Positions 31,023-45,010 of a stretch of 64,000 nt of DNA are shown in pieces. Under the pieces are notes generated by a model, which saw nothing but the letters and a program-made list of their open reading frames with translations, was not told the DNA's origin and did not search any database. Source of the DNA: Megachile rotundata (taxonomy: Eukaryota > Arthropoda > Insecta > Hymenoptera > Megachilidae); the NCBI RefSeq assembly GCF_050947335.1, contig NW_027473592.1:62001-126000 (forward strand), written 5' to 3'. Position numbers and translations under genes: made by a program. Numbering within the stretch: position 1 is the first letter of the stretch; each line of letters begins with the position of its first letter.

Positions 31023-31694
31023 ATTTACTATACTCATTACTCTTATTATTATCAATCTAACTCATATTATTAGCCAAATTATGCTTATATGATCGATAGA
31101 ACGACATTTACTATACTTATTACTCTTATTATTATCAATCTAACTCATATTATTAGCCATATTATGCTTATATGATCGATAGAACTACATTTACTATACT
31201 CATTACTCTTATTATTATCAATCTAACTCATGTTATTAGCCATAATATGCTTATGTGGTCGATAGAACGACAATTACTATACTTATTACTCTTATTATTA
31301 TCAATCTAACTCATATTATTAGCCATATTATGCTTATATGATCGACCGAACGACAATTACTATACTTATTACACTCACTATTATCAATCTAACTCATATT
31401 ATTAACCATATTATGCAGATATGATCGATAGAGCGACAATTACTATACTCATTACTCTTATTATCATCAATCTAACTCATATTATTAACCATATTATGCT
31501 TATATGATCGGTAGAACGATAATTACTATACTTATTACTCTTATTATTATCAATCTAACTCATATTATTAGCCAAATTATGCTTATATGATCGATAGAAC
31601 GACAATTACTATACTCATTACTCTTATTATTATCAATCTAACTCATATTATTAACCATATTATGCTAATATGATCGATAGAACGACAATTACTA
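30767..31694 (+). repeat. 0.9-kb block shared with 18,815-19,742
   Basis: The offset is 11,952 = 144 x 83. GTGGTCGATAG, GATCGACCG and ATTATCATCAATC occur in the same order. Differences include CATGTTATTAGCC at about 31,230 and CTATACTTATTAC at about 31,525, where the other copy reads CTACTCTTATTAC. Confidence 0.82.
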
Positions 31695-32773
31695 TAATCA
31701 TTACTCTTATTATTATCAATCTAACTCATATTATTAGCCATATTATGCTTATATGATCGATAGAACTACATTTACTATACTCATTACTCTTATTATTATC
31801 AATCTAACTCATATTATTAGCCAAATTATGCTTATATGATCGATAGAACGACAATTACTATACTGATTACTCTTATTATTATCAATCTAACCCATCTTAT
31901 TAGCCATATTATGCTTATATGATCGACAGAACGACAATTACTATTCTTATTACACTCCCTGTTATCAATCTAACTCATATTATTAACCATGTTATGCTTA
32001 TATGATCGGTAGAACGATAATTACTATACTTATTACTCTTATTATTATCAATCTAACTCATATTATTAGCCAAATTATGCTTATATGATCGATAGAACGA
32101 CAATTACTATACTTATTACTCTTATTATTATCAATCTAACTCATATTATTAGCCATATTATGCTTATATGATCGATAGAACGACATTTACTATACTTATT
32201 ACTCTTATTATTATCAATCTAACTCATATTATTAGCCATATTATGCTTATATGATCGACAGAACGACAATTACTATATTTATTACACTCCCTGTTATCAA
32301 TCTAACTCATATTATTAACCATATTATGCTAATATGATCGATAGAACGACAATTACTATACTTATTATTCTTATTTTTATCAACCTAACTCATATTATTA
32401 GCCATATTATGCTTAAATGATCGATAGAACGACAATTACTATACTCATTACTCTTATTATTATCAATCTAACTCATATTATTAGCCATATTGTGCTTATA
32501 TAATCGACAGAACGATAATTACTATTCTTATTACACTCCCTGTTATCAATCTAACTCATATTATTAACCATATTATGCTTATATGATCGGTAGAACGATA
32601 ATTACTATACTTATTACTCATATTATTATCAATCTAACTCATATTATTAGCCATATTATGCTTATATGATCGATAGAACGACAATTACTATACTCATTAC
32701 TCTTATTATTATCAATCTAACTCATATTATTAGCCATATTATGCTTATATGATCGATAGAACTACATTTACTA
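31695..32773 (+). repeat. Composite satellite stretch from three block families
   Basis: The order switches within 1.1 kb. Units near 31,690-31,850 resemble 20,819-20,980 (CTATAATCATTAC). Units near 31,863-32,280 resemble 28,710-29,130 (AACCCATC, ACCATGTTATG). From about 32,285 the order follows the TGCTTAAATG/TATAATCGACAG 7-mer family of 13,480-13,930. The switch near 32,285 joins TATATTTATT to ACACTCCCTG. The same joint is seen at about 43,731-43,745. Confidence 0.75.
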
Positions 32774-34728
32774 TACTCATTACTCTTATTATTATCAATC
32801 TAACTCATATTATTAGCCATATAATGCTTATATGATCGATAGAATGACAATTACTATACTTATTACTCTTATTATTATCAATCTAACTCATATTATTAAC
32901 CATATTATGCTAATATGATCGATAGAACGACAACTACTATACTTATTATTCTTATTATTATCAATCTAACTCATATTATTAGCCATATTATGCTTATATG
33001 ATCGACAGAACGACAATTACTATTCTTATTACACTCCCTGTTATCAATCTAACTCATATTATTAACCATATTATGCTTATATGATCGATAGATCGACAAT
33101 TTCTATACTTATTACTCTTATTATTATCAATCTATCTCATATTATTAGCCATATTATGCTTATATGATCGACAGAACGACAATTACTATTCTTATTACAC
33201 TCCCTGTTATCAATCTAACTCATATTATTAACCATATTATGCTTATATGATCGATAGAACGACAATTACTATACTTATTACTCTTATTATTATCAATCTA
33301 TCTCATATTATTAGCCATATAATGCTTATATGATCGATAGAACGACAATTACTATACTTATTACTCTTATTATTATCAATCTAACTCATATTATTAACCA
33401 TATTATGCTAATAAGATCGATAGAGCGACAACTACTATACTTATTATTCTTATTATTATCAATCTAACTCATATTATTAGCCATATTATGCTTATATGAT
33501 CGGCAGAACGACAATTACTATTCTTATTACTCTTATTATTATCAATCTAACTCATATTATTAGCCATATTATGCTTATATGATCGACAGAACGACAATTA
33601 CTATACTTATTACACTCACTATTATCAATCTAACTCATATTATTAACCATATTATGCAGATATGATCGATAGAACGACAATTACTATTCTTATTACTCTT
33701 ATTATTATCAATCTAACTCATATTATTAGCCATATTGTGCTTATATAATCGACAGAACGATAATTACTATTCTTATTACACTCCCTGTTATCAATCTAAC
33801 TCATATTATTAACCATATTATGCTTATATGATCGGTAGAACGATAATTACTATACTTATTACTCATATTATTATCAATCTAACTCATATTATTAGCCATA
33901 TTATGCTTATATGATCGATAGAACGACAATTACTATACTCATTACTCTTATTATTATCAATCTAACTCATATTATTAGCCATATTATGCTTATATGATCG
34001 ATAGAACTACATTTACTATACTCATTACTCTTATTATTATCAATCTAACTCATATTATTAGCCAAATTATGCTTATATGATCGATAGAACGACAATTACT
34101 ATACTCATTACTCTTATTATTATCAATCTAACTCATATTATTAGCCAAATTATGCTTATATGATCGATAGAACGACATTTACTATACTCATTACTCTTAT
34201 TATTATCAATCTAACTCATATTATTAGCCAAATTATGCTTATATGATCGATAGAACGACATTTACTATACTTATTACTCTTATTATTATCAATCTAACTC
34301 ATATTATTAGCCATATTATGCTTATATGATCGATAGAACTACATTTACTATACTCATTACTCTTATTATTATCAATCTAACTCATATTATTAGCCATAAT
34401 ATGCTTATGTGGTCGATAGAACGACAATTACTATACTTATTACTCTTATTATTATCAATCTAACTCATATTATTAGCCATATTATGCTTATATGATCGAC
34501 CGAACGACAATTACTATACTTATTACACTCACTATTATCAATCTAACTCATATTATTAACCATATTATGCAGATATGATCGATAGAGCGACAATTACTAT
34601 ACTCATTACTCTTATTATCATCAATCTAACTCATATTATTAACCATATTATGCTTATATGATCGGTAGAACGATAATTACTACTCTTATTACTCTTATTA
34701 TTATCAATCTAACTCATATTATTAGCCA
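32774..34728 (+). repeat. 2.0-kb block shared with 10,611-12,565
   Basis: Offset and shared markers are given at 10,611. The private changes here are GATAGATCGACAATTTC near 33,088-33,104. The right part overlaps the start of the 6.4-kb duplication at 34,286. Two independent copying events with different source positions therefore meet in this stretch. Confidence 0.84.
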
Positions 34729-37700
34729 AATTATGCTTATATGATCGATAGAACGACAATTACTATACTCATTACTCTTATTATTATCAATCTAACTCAT
34801 ATTATTAACCATATTATGCTAATATGATCGATAGAACGACAATTACTATACTGATTATTCTTATTATTATCAATCTAACTCATATTATTAGCCATATTAT
34901 GCTTATATGATCGATAGAACGACAATTACTATACTTATTACTCTTATTATTATCAATCTAACTCATATTATTAGCCATATTATGCTTATATGATCGACAG
35001 AACGACAATTACTATACTTATTACACTCACTATTATCAATCTAACTCATATTATTAGCCATATTATGCTTATATGATCGATAGAACTACATTTACTATAC
35101 TCATTACTCTTATTATTATCAATCTAACTCATATTATTAGCCATAATATGCTTATGTGGTCGATAGAACGACAATTACTATACTTATTACTCTTATTATT
35201 ATCAATCTAACTCATATTATTAGCCATATTATGCTTATATAAGCGACAGAACGATAATTACTATTCTTATTACACTCCCTGTTATCAATCTAACTCATAT
35301 TATTAACCATATTATGCTTATATGATCGGTAGAACGATAATTACTATACTTATTTCTCATATTATTATCAATCTAACTCATATTATTAGCCATATTATGC
35401 TTATATGATCGATAGAACGACAATTACTATACTCATTACTCTTATTATTATCAATCTAACTCATATTATTAGCCATATTATGCTTATATGATCGATAGAA
35501 CGACAATTACTATACTCATTACTCTTATTATTATCAATCTAACTCATATTATTAGCCATATTATGCTTATATGATCGATAGAACTACATTTACTATACTC
35601 ATTACTCTTATTATTATCAATCTAACTCATATTATTAGCCAAATTATGCTTATATGATCGATAGAACGACAATTACTATACTCATTACTCTTATTATTAT
35701 CAATCTAACTCATATTATTAACCATATTATGCTAATATGATCGATAGAACGACAATTACTATACTTATTATTCTTATTTTTATCAACCTAACTCATATTA
35801 TTAGCCATATTATGCTTAAATGATCGATAGAACGACAATTACTATACTCATTACTCTTATTATTATCAATCTAACTCATATTATTAGCCATATTGTGCTT
35901 ATATAATCGACAGAACGATAATTACTATTCTTATTACACTCCCTGTTATCAATCTAACTCATATTATTAACCATATTATGCTTATATGATCGGTAGAACG
36001 ATAATTACTATACTTATTACTCATATTATTATCAATCTAACTCATATTATTAGCCATATTATGCTTATATGATCGATAGAACGACAATTACTATACTCAT
36101 TACTCTTATTATTATCAATCTAACTCATATTATTAGCCATATTATGCTTATATGATCGATAGAACTACATTTACTATACTCATTACTCTTATTATTATCA
36201 ATCTAACTCATATTATTAGCCAAATTATGCTTATATGATCGATAGAACGACAATTACTATACTCATTACTCTTATTATTATCAATCTAACTCATATTATT
36301 AACCATATTATGCTAATATGATCGATAGAACGACAATTACTATACTCATTATTCTTATTTTTATCAACCTAACTCATATTATTAGCCATATTATGCTTAA
36401 ATGATCGATAGAACGACAATTACTATACTCATTACTCTTATTATTATCAATCTAACTCATATTATTAACCATATTATGCTAATATGATCGATAGAACGAC
36501 AATTACTATACTGATTATTCTTATTATTATCAATCTAACTCATATTATTAGCCATATTATGCTTATATGATCGATAGAACGACAATTACTATACTTATTA
36601 CTCTTATTATTATCAATCTAACTCATATTATTAGCCATATTATGCTTATATGATCGACAGAACGACAATTACTATACTTATTACACTCACTATTATCAAT
36701 CTAACTCATATTATTAGCCATATTATGCTTATATGATCGATAGAACTACATTTACTATACTCATTACTCTTATTATTATCAATCTAACTCATATTATTAG
36801 CCATAATATGCTTATGTGGTCGATAGAACGACAATTACTATACTTATTACTCTTATTATTATCAATCTAACTCATATTATTAGCCATATTATGCTTATAT
36901 AAGCGACAGAACGATAATTACTATTCTTATTACACTCCCTGTTATCAATTTAACTCATATTATTAACCATATTATGCTTATATGATCGGTAGAACGATAA
37001 TTACTATACTTATTTCTCATATTATTATCAATCTAACTCATATTATTAGCCATATTATGCTTATATGATCGATAGAACGACAATTACTATACTCATTACT
37101 CTTATTATTATCAATCTAACTCATATTATTAGCCATATTATGCTTATATGATCGATAGAACGACAATTACTATACTCATTACTCTTATTATTATCAATCT
37201 AACTCATATTATTAGCCATATTATGCTTATATGATCGATAGAACTACATTTACTATACTCATTACTCTTATTATTATCAATCTAACTCATATTATTAGCC
37301 AAATTATGCTTATATGATCGATAGAACGACAATTACTATACTCATTACTCTTATTATTATCAATCTAACTCATATTATTAACCATATTATGCTAATATGA
37401 TCGATAGAACGACAATTACTATACTTATTATTCTTATTTTTATCAACCTAACTCATATTATTAGCCATATTATGCTTAAATGATCGATAGAACGACAATT
37501 ACTATACTCATTACTCTTATTATTATCAATCTAACTCATATTATTAGCCATATTGTGCTTATATAATCGACAGAACGATAATTACTATTCTTATTACACT
37601 CCCTGTTATCAATCTAACTCATATTATTAACCATATTATGCTTATATGATCGGTAGAACGATAATTACTATACTTATTACTCATATTATTATCAATCTAA

Positions 37701-40687
37701 CTCATATTATTAGCCATATTATGCTTATATGATCGATAGAACGACAATTACTATACTCATTACTCTTATTATTATCAATCTAACTCATATTATTAGCCAT
37801 ATTATGCTTATATCATCGATAGAACTACATTTACTATACTCATTACTCTTATTATTATCAATCTAACTCATATTATTAGCCAAATTATGCTTATATGATC
37901 GATAGAACGACAATTACTATACTCATTACTCTTATTATTATCAATCTAACTCATATTATTAACCATATTATGCTAATATGATCGATAGAACGACAATTAC
38001 TATACTCATTATTCTTATTTTTATCAACCTAACTCATATTATTAGCCATATTATGCTTAAATGATCGATAGAACGACAATTACTATACTCATTACTCTTA
38101 TTATTATCAATCTAACTCATATTATTAGCCATATTGTGCTTATATAATCGACAGAACGATAATTACTATTCTTATTACACTCCCTGTTATCAATCTAACT
38201 CATATTATTAACCATATTATGCTTATATGATCGGTAGAACGATAATTACTATACTTATTACTCTTATTATTATCAATCTAACTCATATTATTAGCCAAAT
38301 TATGCTTATATGATCGATAGAACGACAATTACTATACTCATTACTCTTATTATTATCAATCTAACTCATATTATTAACCATATTATGCTAATATGATCGA
38401 TAGAACGACAATTACTATACTTATTATTCTTATTTTTATCAACCTAACTCATATTATTAGCCATATTATGCTTAAATGATCGATAGAACGACAATTACTA
38501 TACTCATTACTCTTATTATTATCAATCTAACTCATATTATTAGCCAAATTATGCTTATATGATCGATAGAACGACATTTACTATACTCATTACTCTTATT
38601 ATTATCAATCTAACTCATATTATTAGCCAAATTATGCTTATATGATCGATAGAACGACATTTACTATACTTATTACTCTTATTATTATCAATCTAACTCA
38701 TATTATTAGCCATATTATGCTTATATGATCGATAGAACTACATTTACTATACTCATTACTCTTATTATTATCAATCTAACTCATATTATTAGCCATAATA
38801 TGCTTATGTGGTCGATAGAACGACAATTACTATACTTATTACTCTTATTATTATCAATCTAACTCATATTATTAGCCATATTATGCTTATATGATCGACC
38901 GAACGACAATTACTATACTTATTACACTCACTATTATCAATCTAACTCATATTATTAACCATATTATGCAGATATGATCGATAGAGCGACAATTACTATA
39001 CTCATTACTCTTATTATCATCAATCTAACTCATATTATTAACCATATTATGCTTATATGATCGGTAGAACGATAATTACTACTCTTATTACTCTTATTAT
39101 TATCAATCTAACTCATATTATTAGCCAAATTATGCTTATATGATCGATAGAACGACAATTACTATACTCATTACTCTTATTATTATCAATCTAACTCATA
39201 TTATTAACCATATTATGCTAATATGATCGATAGAACGACAATTACTATACTGATTATTCTTATTATTATCAATCTAACTCATATTATTAGCCATATTATG
39301 CTTATATGATCGATAGAACGACAATTACTATACTTATTACTCTTATTATTATCAATCTAACTCATATTATTAGCCATATTATGCTTATATGATCGACAGA
39401 ACGACAATTACTATACTTATTACACTCACTATTATCAATCTAACTCATATTATTAACCATATTATGCAGATATGATCGATAGAACGACAATTACTATACT
39501 CATTACTCTTATTATTATCAATCTAACCCATCTTATTAGCCATATTATGCTTATATGATCGACAGAACGACAATTACTATTCTTATTACACTCCCTGTTA
39601 TCAATCTAACTCATATTATTAACCATGTTATGCTTATATGATCGGTAGAACGATAATTACTATACTTATTACTCTTATTATTATCAATCTAACTCATATT
39701 ATTAGCCAAATTATGCTTATATGATCGATACAACGACAATTACTATACTTATTACTCTTATTATTATCAATCTAGCTCATATTATTAGCCATATTATGCT
39801 TATATGATCGATAGAACGACATTTACTATACTAATTACACTTATTATTATCAATCTAACTCATATTATTAGCCAAATTATGCTTATATGATCGATAGAAC
39901 GACATTTACTATACTTATTACTCTTATTATTATCAATCTACCTCATATTATTAGCCATATTATGCTTATATGATAGATAGAACTACATTTACTATACTCA
40001 TTACTCTTATTATTATCAATCTAACTCATATTATTAGCCATAATATGCTTATGTGGTCGATAGAACGTCAATTACTATACTTATTACTCTTATTATTATC
40101 AATCTAACTCATATTATTAGCCATATTATGCTTATATAATCGACAGAACGATAATTACTATTCTTATTACACTCCCTGTTATCAATCTAACTCATATTAT
40201 TAACCATATTATGCTTATATGATCGGTAGAACGATAATTACTATACTTATTACTCATATTATTATCAATCTAACTCATATTATTAGCCATATTATGCTTA
40301 TATGATCGATAGAACGACAATTACTATAATCATTACTCTTATTATTATCAATCTAACTCATATTATTAGCCATATTATGCTTATATGATCGATAGAACTA
40401 CATTTACTATACTCATTACTCTTATTATTATCAATCTAACTCATATTATTAGCCAAATTATGCTTATATGATCGATAGAACGACAATTACTATACTCATT
40501 ACTCTTATTATTATCAATCTAACTCATATTATTAACCATATTATGCTAATATGATCGATAGAACGACAATTACTATACTTATTATTCTTATTTTTATCAA
40601 CCTAACTCATATTATTAGCCATATTATGCTTAAATGATCGATAGAACGACAATTACTATACTCATTACTCTTATTATTATCAATCTA

Positions 40688-40689
40688 AT
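40688..40689 (+). repeat. -1 register change
   Basis: AATCTAATCATATT replaces AATCTAACTCATATT. The phase drops from +2 (40,679) to +1 (40,761). Confidence 0.9.
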
Positions 40690-40806
40690 CATATTATTAG
40701 CCATATTGTGCTTATATAATCGACAGAACGATAATTACTATTCTTATTACACTCCCTGTTATCAATCTAACTCATATTATTAACCATATTATGCTTATAT
40801 GATCGG

Positions 40807-40808
40807 TT
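40807..40808 (+). repeat. +1 register change
   Basis: GATCGGTTAGAACG replaces GATCGGTAGAACG, and the phase returns to +2 (40,845). It is the second duplicated T in a CG(A/G)TAG context in the window, after 17,069. Confidence 0.9.
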
Positions 40809-40972
40809 AGAACGATAATTACTATACTTATTACTCATATTATTATCAATCTAACTCATATTATTAGCCATATTATGCTTATATGATCGATAGAACGACA
40901 ATTACTATACTCATTACTCTTATTATTATCAATCTAACTCATATTATTAGCCATATTATGCTTATATGATCG

Positions 40973-41914
40973 ACAGAACGACAATTACTATATTTATTAC
41001 ACTCACTATTATCAATCTAACTCATATTATTAACCATATTATGCAGATATGATCGATAGAACGACAATTACTATACTGATTACTCTGATTATTATCGATC
41101 TAACTCATATTATTAACCATATTATGCTTATATGATCGGTAGACCGATAATTACTATACTTATTACTCTTATTATTATCAATCTAACTCATATTATTAAC
41201 CATATTATGCTTATATGATCGGTAGAACGATAATTGCTATACTTATTACTGTTATTATTATCAATCTAACTCATATTATTAGCCAATTATGCTTATATGA
41301 TCGATAGAACGACAATTACTATACTTATTACTCTTATTATTATCAATCTAACTCATATTATAAGCCATATTATGCTTATATGATCGACCGAACGACAATT
41401 ACTATACTTATTACACTCACTATTATCAATCTAACTAATATTATTAACCATATTATGCAGATATGATCGATAGAGCGACAATTACTATACTCATTACTCT
41501 TATTATTATCAATCTAACTCATATTATTAGCCATATAATGCTTATATGATCGATAGAACGACAATTACTATACTTATTACTCTTATTATTATCAATCTAA
41601 CTCATATTATTTGCCATATTATGCTTATATGATCGATAGAACGACAATTACTATACTTATTACTCTTATTATTATAAATCTATCTCACATTATTAGCAAT
41701 ATAATGCTTATATGATCGATAGAACGACAATTACTATACTTATTACTCTTATTATTATCAATCTAACTCATATTATTAACCATATTATGCTAATAAAATC
41801 GATAGAACGACAACTACTATACTTATTACTCTTATTATTATCAATCTAACTCATATTATTAGCCATATTATGCTTATATGATCGATAGAACGACAACTAC
41901 TATACTGATTATTC
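40973..41914 (+). repeat. Mosaic satellite stretch with a 4-mer local duplication
   Basis: The first units (TATATTTATT, TGATTATTATCGATC) follow 29,100-29,250. From about 41,300 to 41,870 the order follows 29,515-30,085. The ATTATTTGCC monomer at 41,608 recurs at 41,940, 332 bp (4 monomers) later, and this duplication is absent from the 29-kb copy. GCTAATAAAATCG near 41,789 is private. A 1-base deletion lies at 41,286. Confidence 0.78.
41285..41286 (+). repeat. -1 register change
   Basis: TTAGCCAATTATGC replaces TTAGCCAAATTATGC. The phase goes from +2 (41,260) to +1 (41,342). Confidence 0.9.
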
Positions 41915-43139
41915 TTATTATTATCAATCTAACTCATATTATTTGCCATATTATGCTTATATGATCGATAGAACGACAATTACTATACTTATTACTCTTA
42001 TTATTATAAATCTATCTCACATTATTAGCCATATAATGCTTATATGATCGATAGAACGACAATTACTATACTTATTACTCTTATTATTATCAATCTAACT
42101 CATATTATTAACCATATTATGCTAATAAGATCGATAGAACGACAACTACTATACTTATTACTCTTATTATTATCAATCTAACTCATATTATTAGCCATAT
42201 TATGCTTATATGATCGACAGAACGACAATTACTATACTTATTACACTCACTATTATCAATCTAACTCATATTATTAACCATATTATGCAGATATGATCGA
42301 TAGAACGACAATTGCTATTCTTATTACTCTTCTTATTATCAATCTAACTCATATTATTAGCCATATTATGCTTATATGATCGATAGAACGACATTTACTA
42401 TACTTATTACTCTTATTATTATCAATCTCACTCATATTATTAGCCATATTATGCTTATATGATCGATAGAACTACATTTACTATACTCATTACTCTTATT
42501 ATTATCAATCTAACTCATATTATTAGCCATAATATGCTTATGTGGTCGATAGAACGACAATTACTATACTCATTACTCTTATTATTATCAATCTAACTCA
42601 TATTATTAGCCATATTGTGCTTATATAATCGACAGAACGATAATTACTATTCTTATTACACTCCCTGTTATCAATCTAACTCATATTATTAACCATATTA
42701 TGCTTATATGATCGGTAGAACGATAATTACTATACTTATTACTCATATTATTATCAATCTAACTCATATTATTAACCATATTATGCTTATATGATCGGTA
42801 GAACGATAATTACTACACTTATTACTCTTATTATTATCAATCTAACTCATATTATTAGCCAAATTATGCTTATATGATCTATAGAACGACAATTACTATA
42901 CTCATTACTCTTATTATTATCAATCTAACTCATATTATTAACCATATTATGCTAATATGATCGATAGAACGACAATTACTATACTTATTATTCTTATTTT
43001 TATCAACCTAACTCATATTATTAGCCATATTATGCTTAAATGATCGATAGAACGACAATTACTATACTCATTACTCTTATTATTATCAATCTAACTCATA
43101 TTATTAGCCAAATTATGCTTATATGATCGATAGAACGAC
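41915..43139 (+). repeat. Partner copy of the 29,798 block
   Basis: This block carries GATCTATAG (42,877), GTGGTCGATAG, TATAATCGACAG and TGCTTAAATG in the same order as 29,798-31,022. Apart from CATATTATT at 42,848 (CAGATTATT there), I noticed no difference. Confidence 0.83.
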
Positions 43140-44608
43140 AATTACTATACTCATTACTCTTATTATTATCAATCTAACTCATATTATTAACCATATTATG
43201 CTTATATGATCGATAGGACGACAATTACTATACTTACTACACTCACTATTATCAATATAACTCATATTATTAACCATATTATGCAGATATGATCGATAGA
43301 ACGACAATTACTATACTGATTACTCTTATTATTATCAATCTAACCCATCTTATTAGCCATATTATGCTTATATGATCGACAGAACGACAATTACTATTCT
43401 TATTACACTCCCTGTTATCAATCTAACTCATATTATTAACCATGTTATGCTTATATGATCGGTAGAACGATAATTACTATACTTATTACTCTTATTATTA
43501 TCAATCTAACTCATATTATTAGCCAAATTATGCTTATATGATCGATAGAACGACAATTACTATACTTATTACTCTTATTATTATCAATCTAACTCATATT
43601 ATTAGCCATATTATGCTTATATGATCGATAGAACGACATTTACTATACTTATTACTCTTATTATTATCAATCTAACTCATATTATTAGCCATATTATGCT
43701 TATATGATCGACAGAACGACAATTACTATATTTATTACACTCCCTGTTATCAATCTAACTCATATTATTAACCATATTATGCTTATATGATCGGTAGAAC
43801 GATAATTGCTATACTTATTACTGTTATTATTATCAATCTAACTCATATTATTAGCCAAATTATGCTTATATGATCGATAGAACGACAATTACTGTACTTA
43901 TTACTCTTATTATTATCAATCTAACTCATATTATTAGCCATATTATGCTTATATGATCGACCGAACGACAATTACTATACTTATTACACTCACTATTATC
44001 AATCTAACTCATATTATTAACCATATTATGCAGATATGATCGATAGAGCGACAATTACTATACTCATTACTCTTATTATTATCAATCTAACTCATATTAT
44101 TAGCCATATAATGCTTATATGATCGATAGAACGACAATTACTATACTTATTACTCTTATTATTATCAATCTAACTCATATTATTTGCCATATTATGCTTA
44201 TATGATCGATAGAACGACAATTACTATACTTATTACTCTTATTATTATAAATCTATCTCACATTATTAGCCATATAATGCTTATATGATCGATAGAACGA
44301 CAATTACTATACTTATTACTCTTATTATTATCAATCTAACTCATATTATTAACCATATTATGCTAATAAGATCGATAGAACGACAACTACTATACTTATT
44401 ACTCTTATTATTATCAATCTAACTCATATTATTAGCCATATTATGCTTATATGATCGATAGAACGACAACTACTATACTGATTATTCTTATTATTATCAA
44501 TCTAACTCATATTATTTGCCATATTATGCTTATATGATCGATAGAACGACAATTACTATACTTGTTACTCTTATTATTATAAATCTATCTCACATTATTA
44601 GCCATATA
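43140..44608 (+). repeat. Mosaic satellite stretch, partly a 31-mer-offset copy of 41.3-42.0 kb
   Basis: Positions 43,190-43,740 follow 28,590-29,140 (CGATAGGACG, TCAATATAAC, AACCCATC, ACCATGTTATG). The joint near 43,740 (TATATTTATTACACTCCC) is the one seen at about 32,285. Positions 43,850-44,570 follow 41,277-41,997 at an offset of 2,573 = 31 x 83. CTTGTTACTC near 44,562 is a private change that is then copied to 44,977 and 50,704. Confidence 0.76.
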
Positions 44609-45010
44609 ATGCTTATATGATCGATAGAACGACAATTACTATACTTATTACTCTTATTATTATCAATCTAACTCATATTATTAGCCATATTATGCTTATA
44701 TGATCGACAGAACGACAATTACTATACTTATTACACTCACTATTATCAATCTAACTCATATTATTAACCATATTATGCAGATATGATCGATAGAACGACA
44801 ATTGCTATTCTTATTACTCTTCTTATTATCAATCTAACTCATATTATTAGCCATATTATGCTTATATGATCGATAGAACGACAACTACTATACTGATTAT
44901 TCTTATTATTATCAATCTAACTCATATTATTTGCCATATTATGCTTATATGATCGATAGAACGACAATTACTATACTTGTTACTCTTATTATTATAAATC
45001 TATCTCACAT
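44461..45010 (+). repeat. 5-mer (415-bp) local duplication
   Basis: The unit with GAACGACAACTACTATACTG, the ATTATTTGCC monomer and CTTGTTACTC occurs at 44,461 and again 415 bp (5 x 83) later at 44,876. Only one copy of that unit is seen in the partner block near 50,603, so the local duplication is not mirrored there within the matched interval. Confidence 0.8.

Larger units (their letters stand above)
34286..40972 (+). repeat. 6.7-kb long-range duplicated block, copy 2
   Basis: This is the partner of 15,029-21,469. Relative to copy 1 it has a 249-bp (3-monomer) extra segment at about 38,126-38,374, and it lacks the T insertion at 17,069. It carries private changes: ATCAATTTAAC at about 36,945, ATATCATCG at about 37,812, GATAGATAG at about 39,972, a 1-base deletion at 40,688 and a 1-base insertion at 40,807. 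The match ends at 40,972, where GATCGATAG becomes GATCGACAG. Confidence 0.87.
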
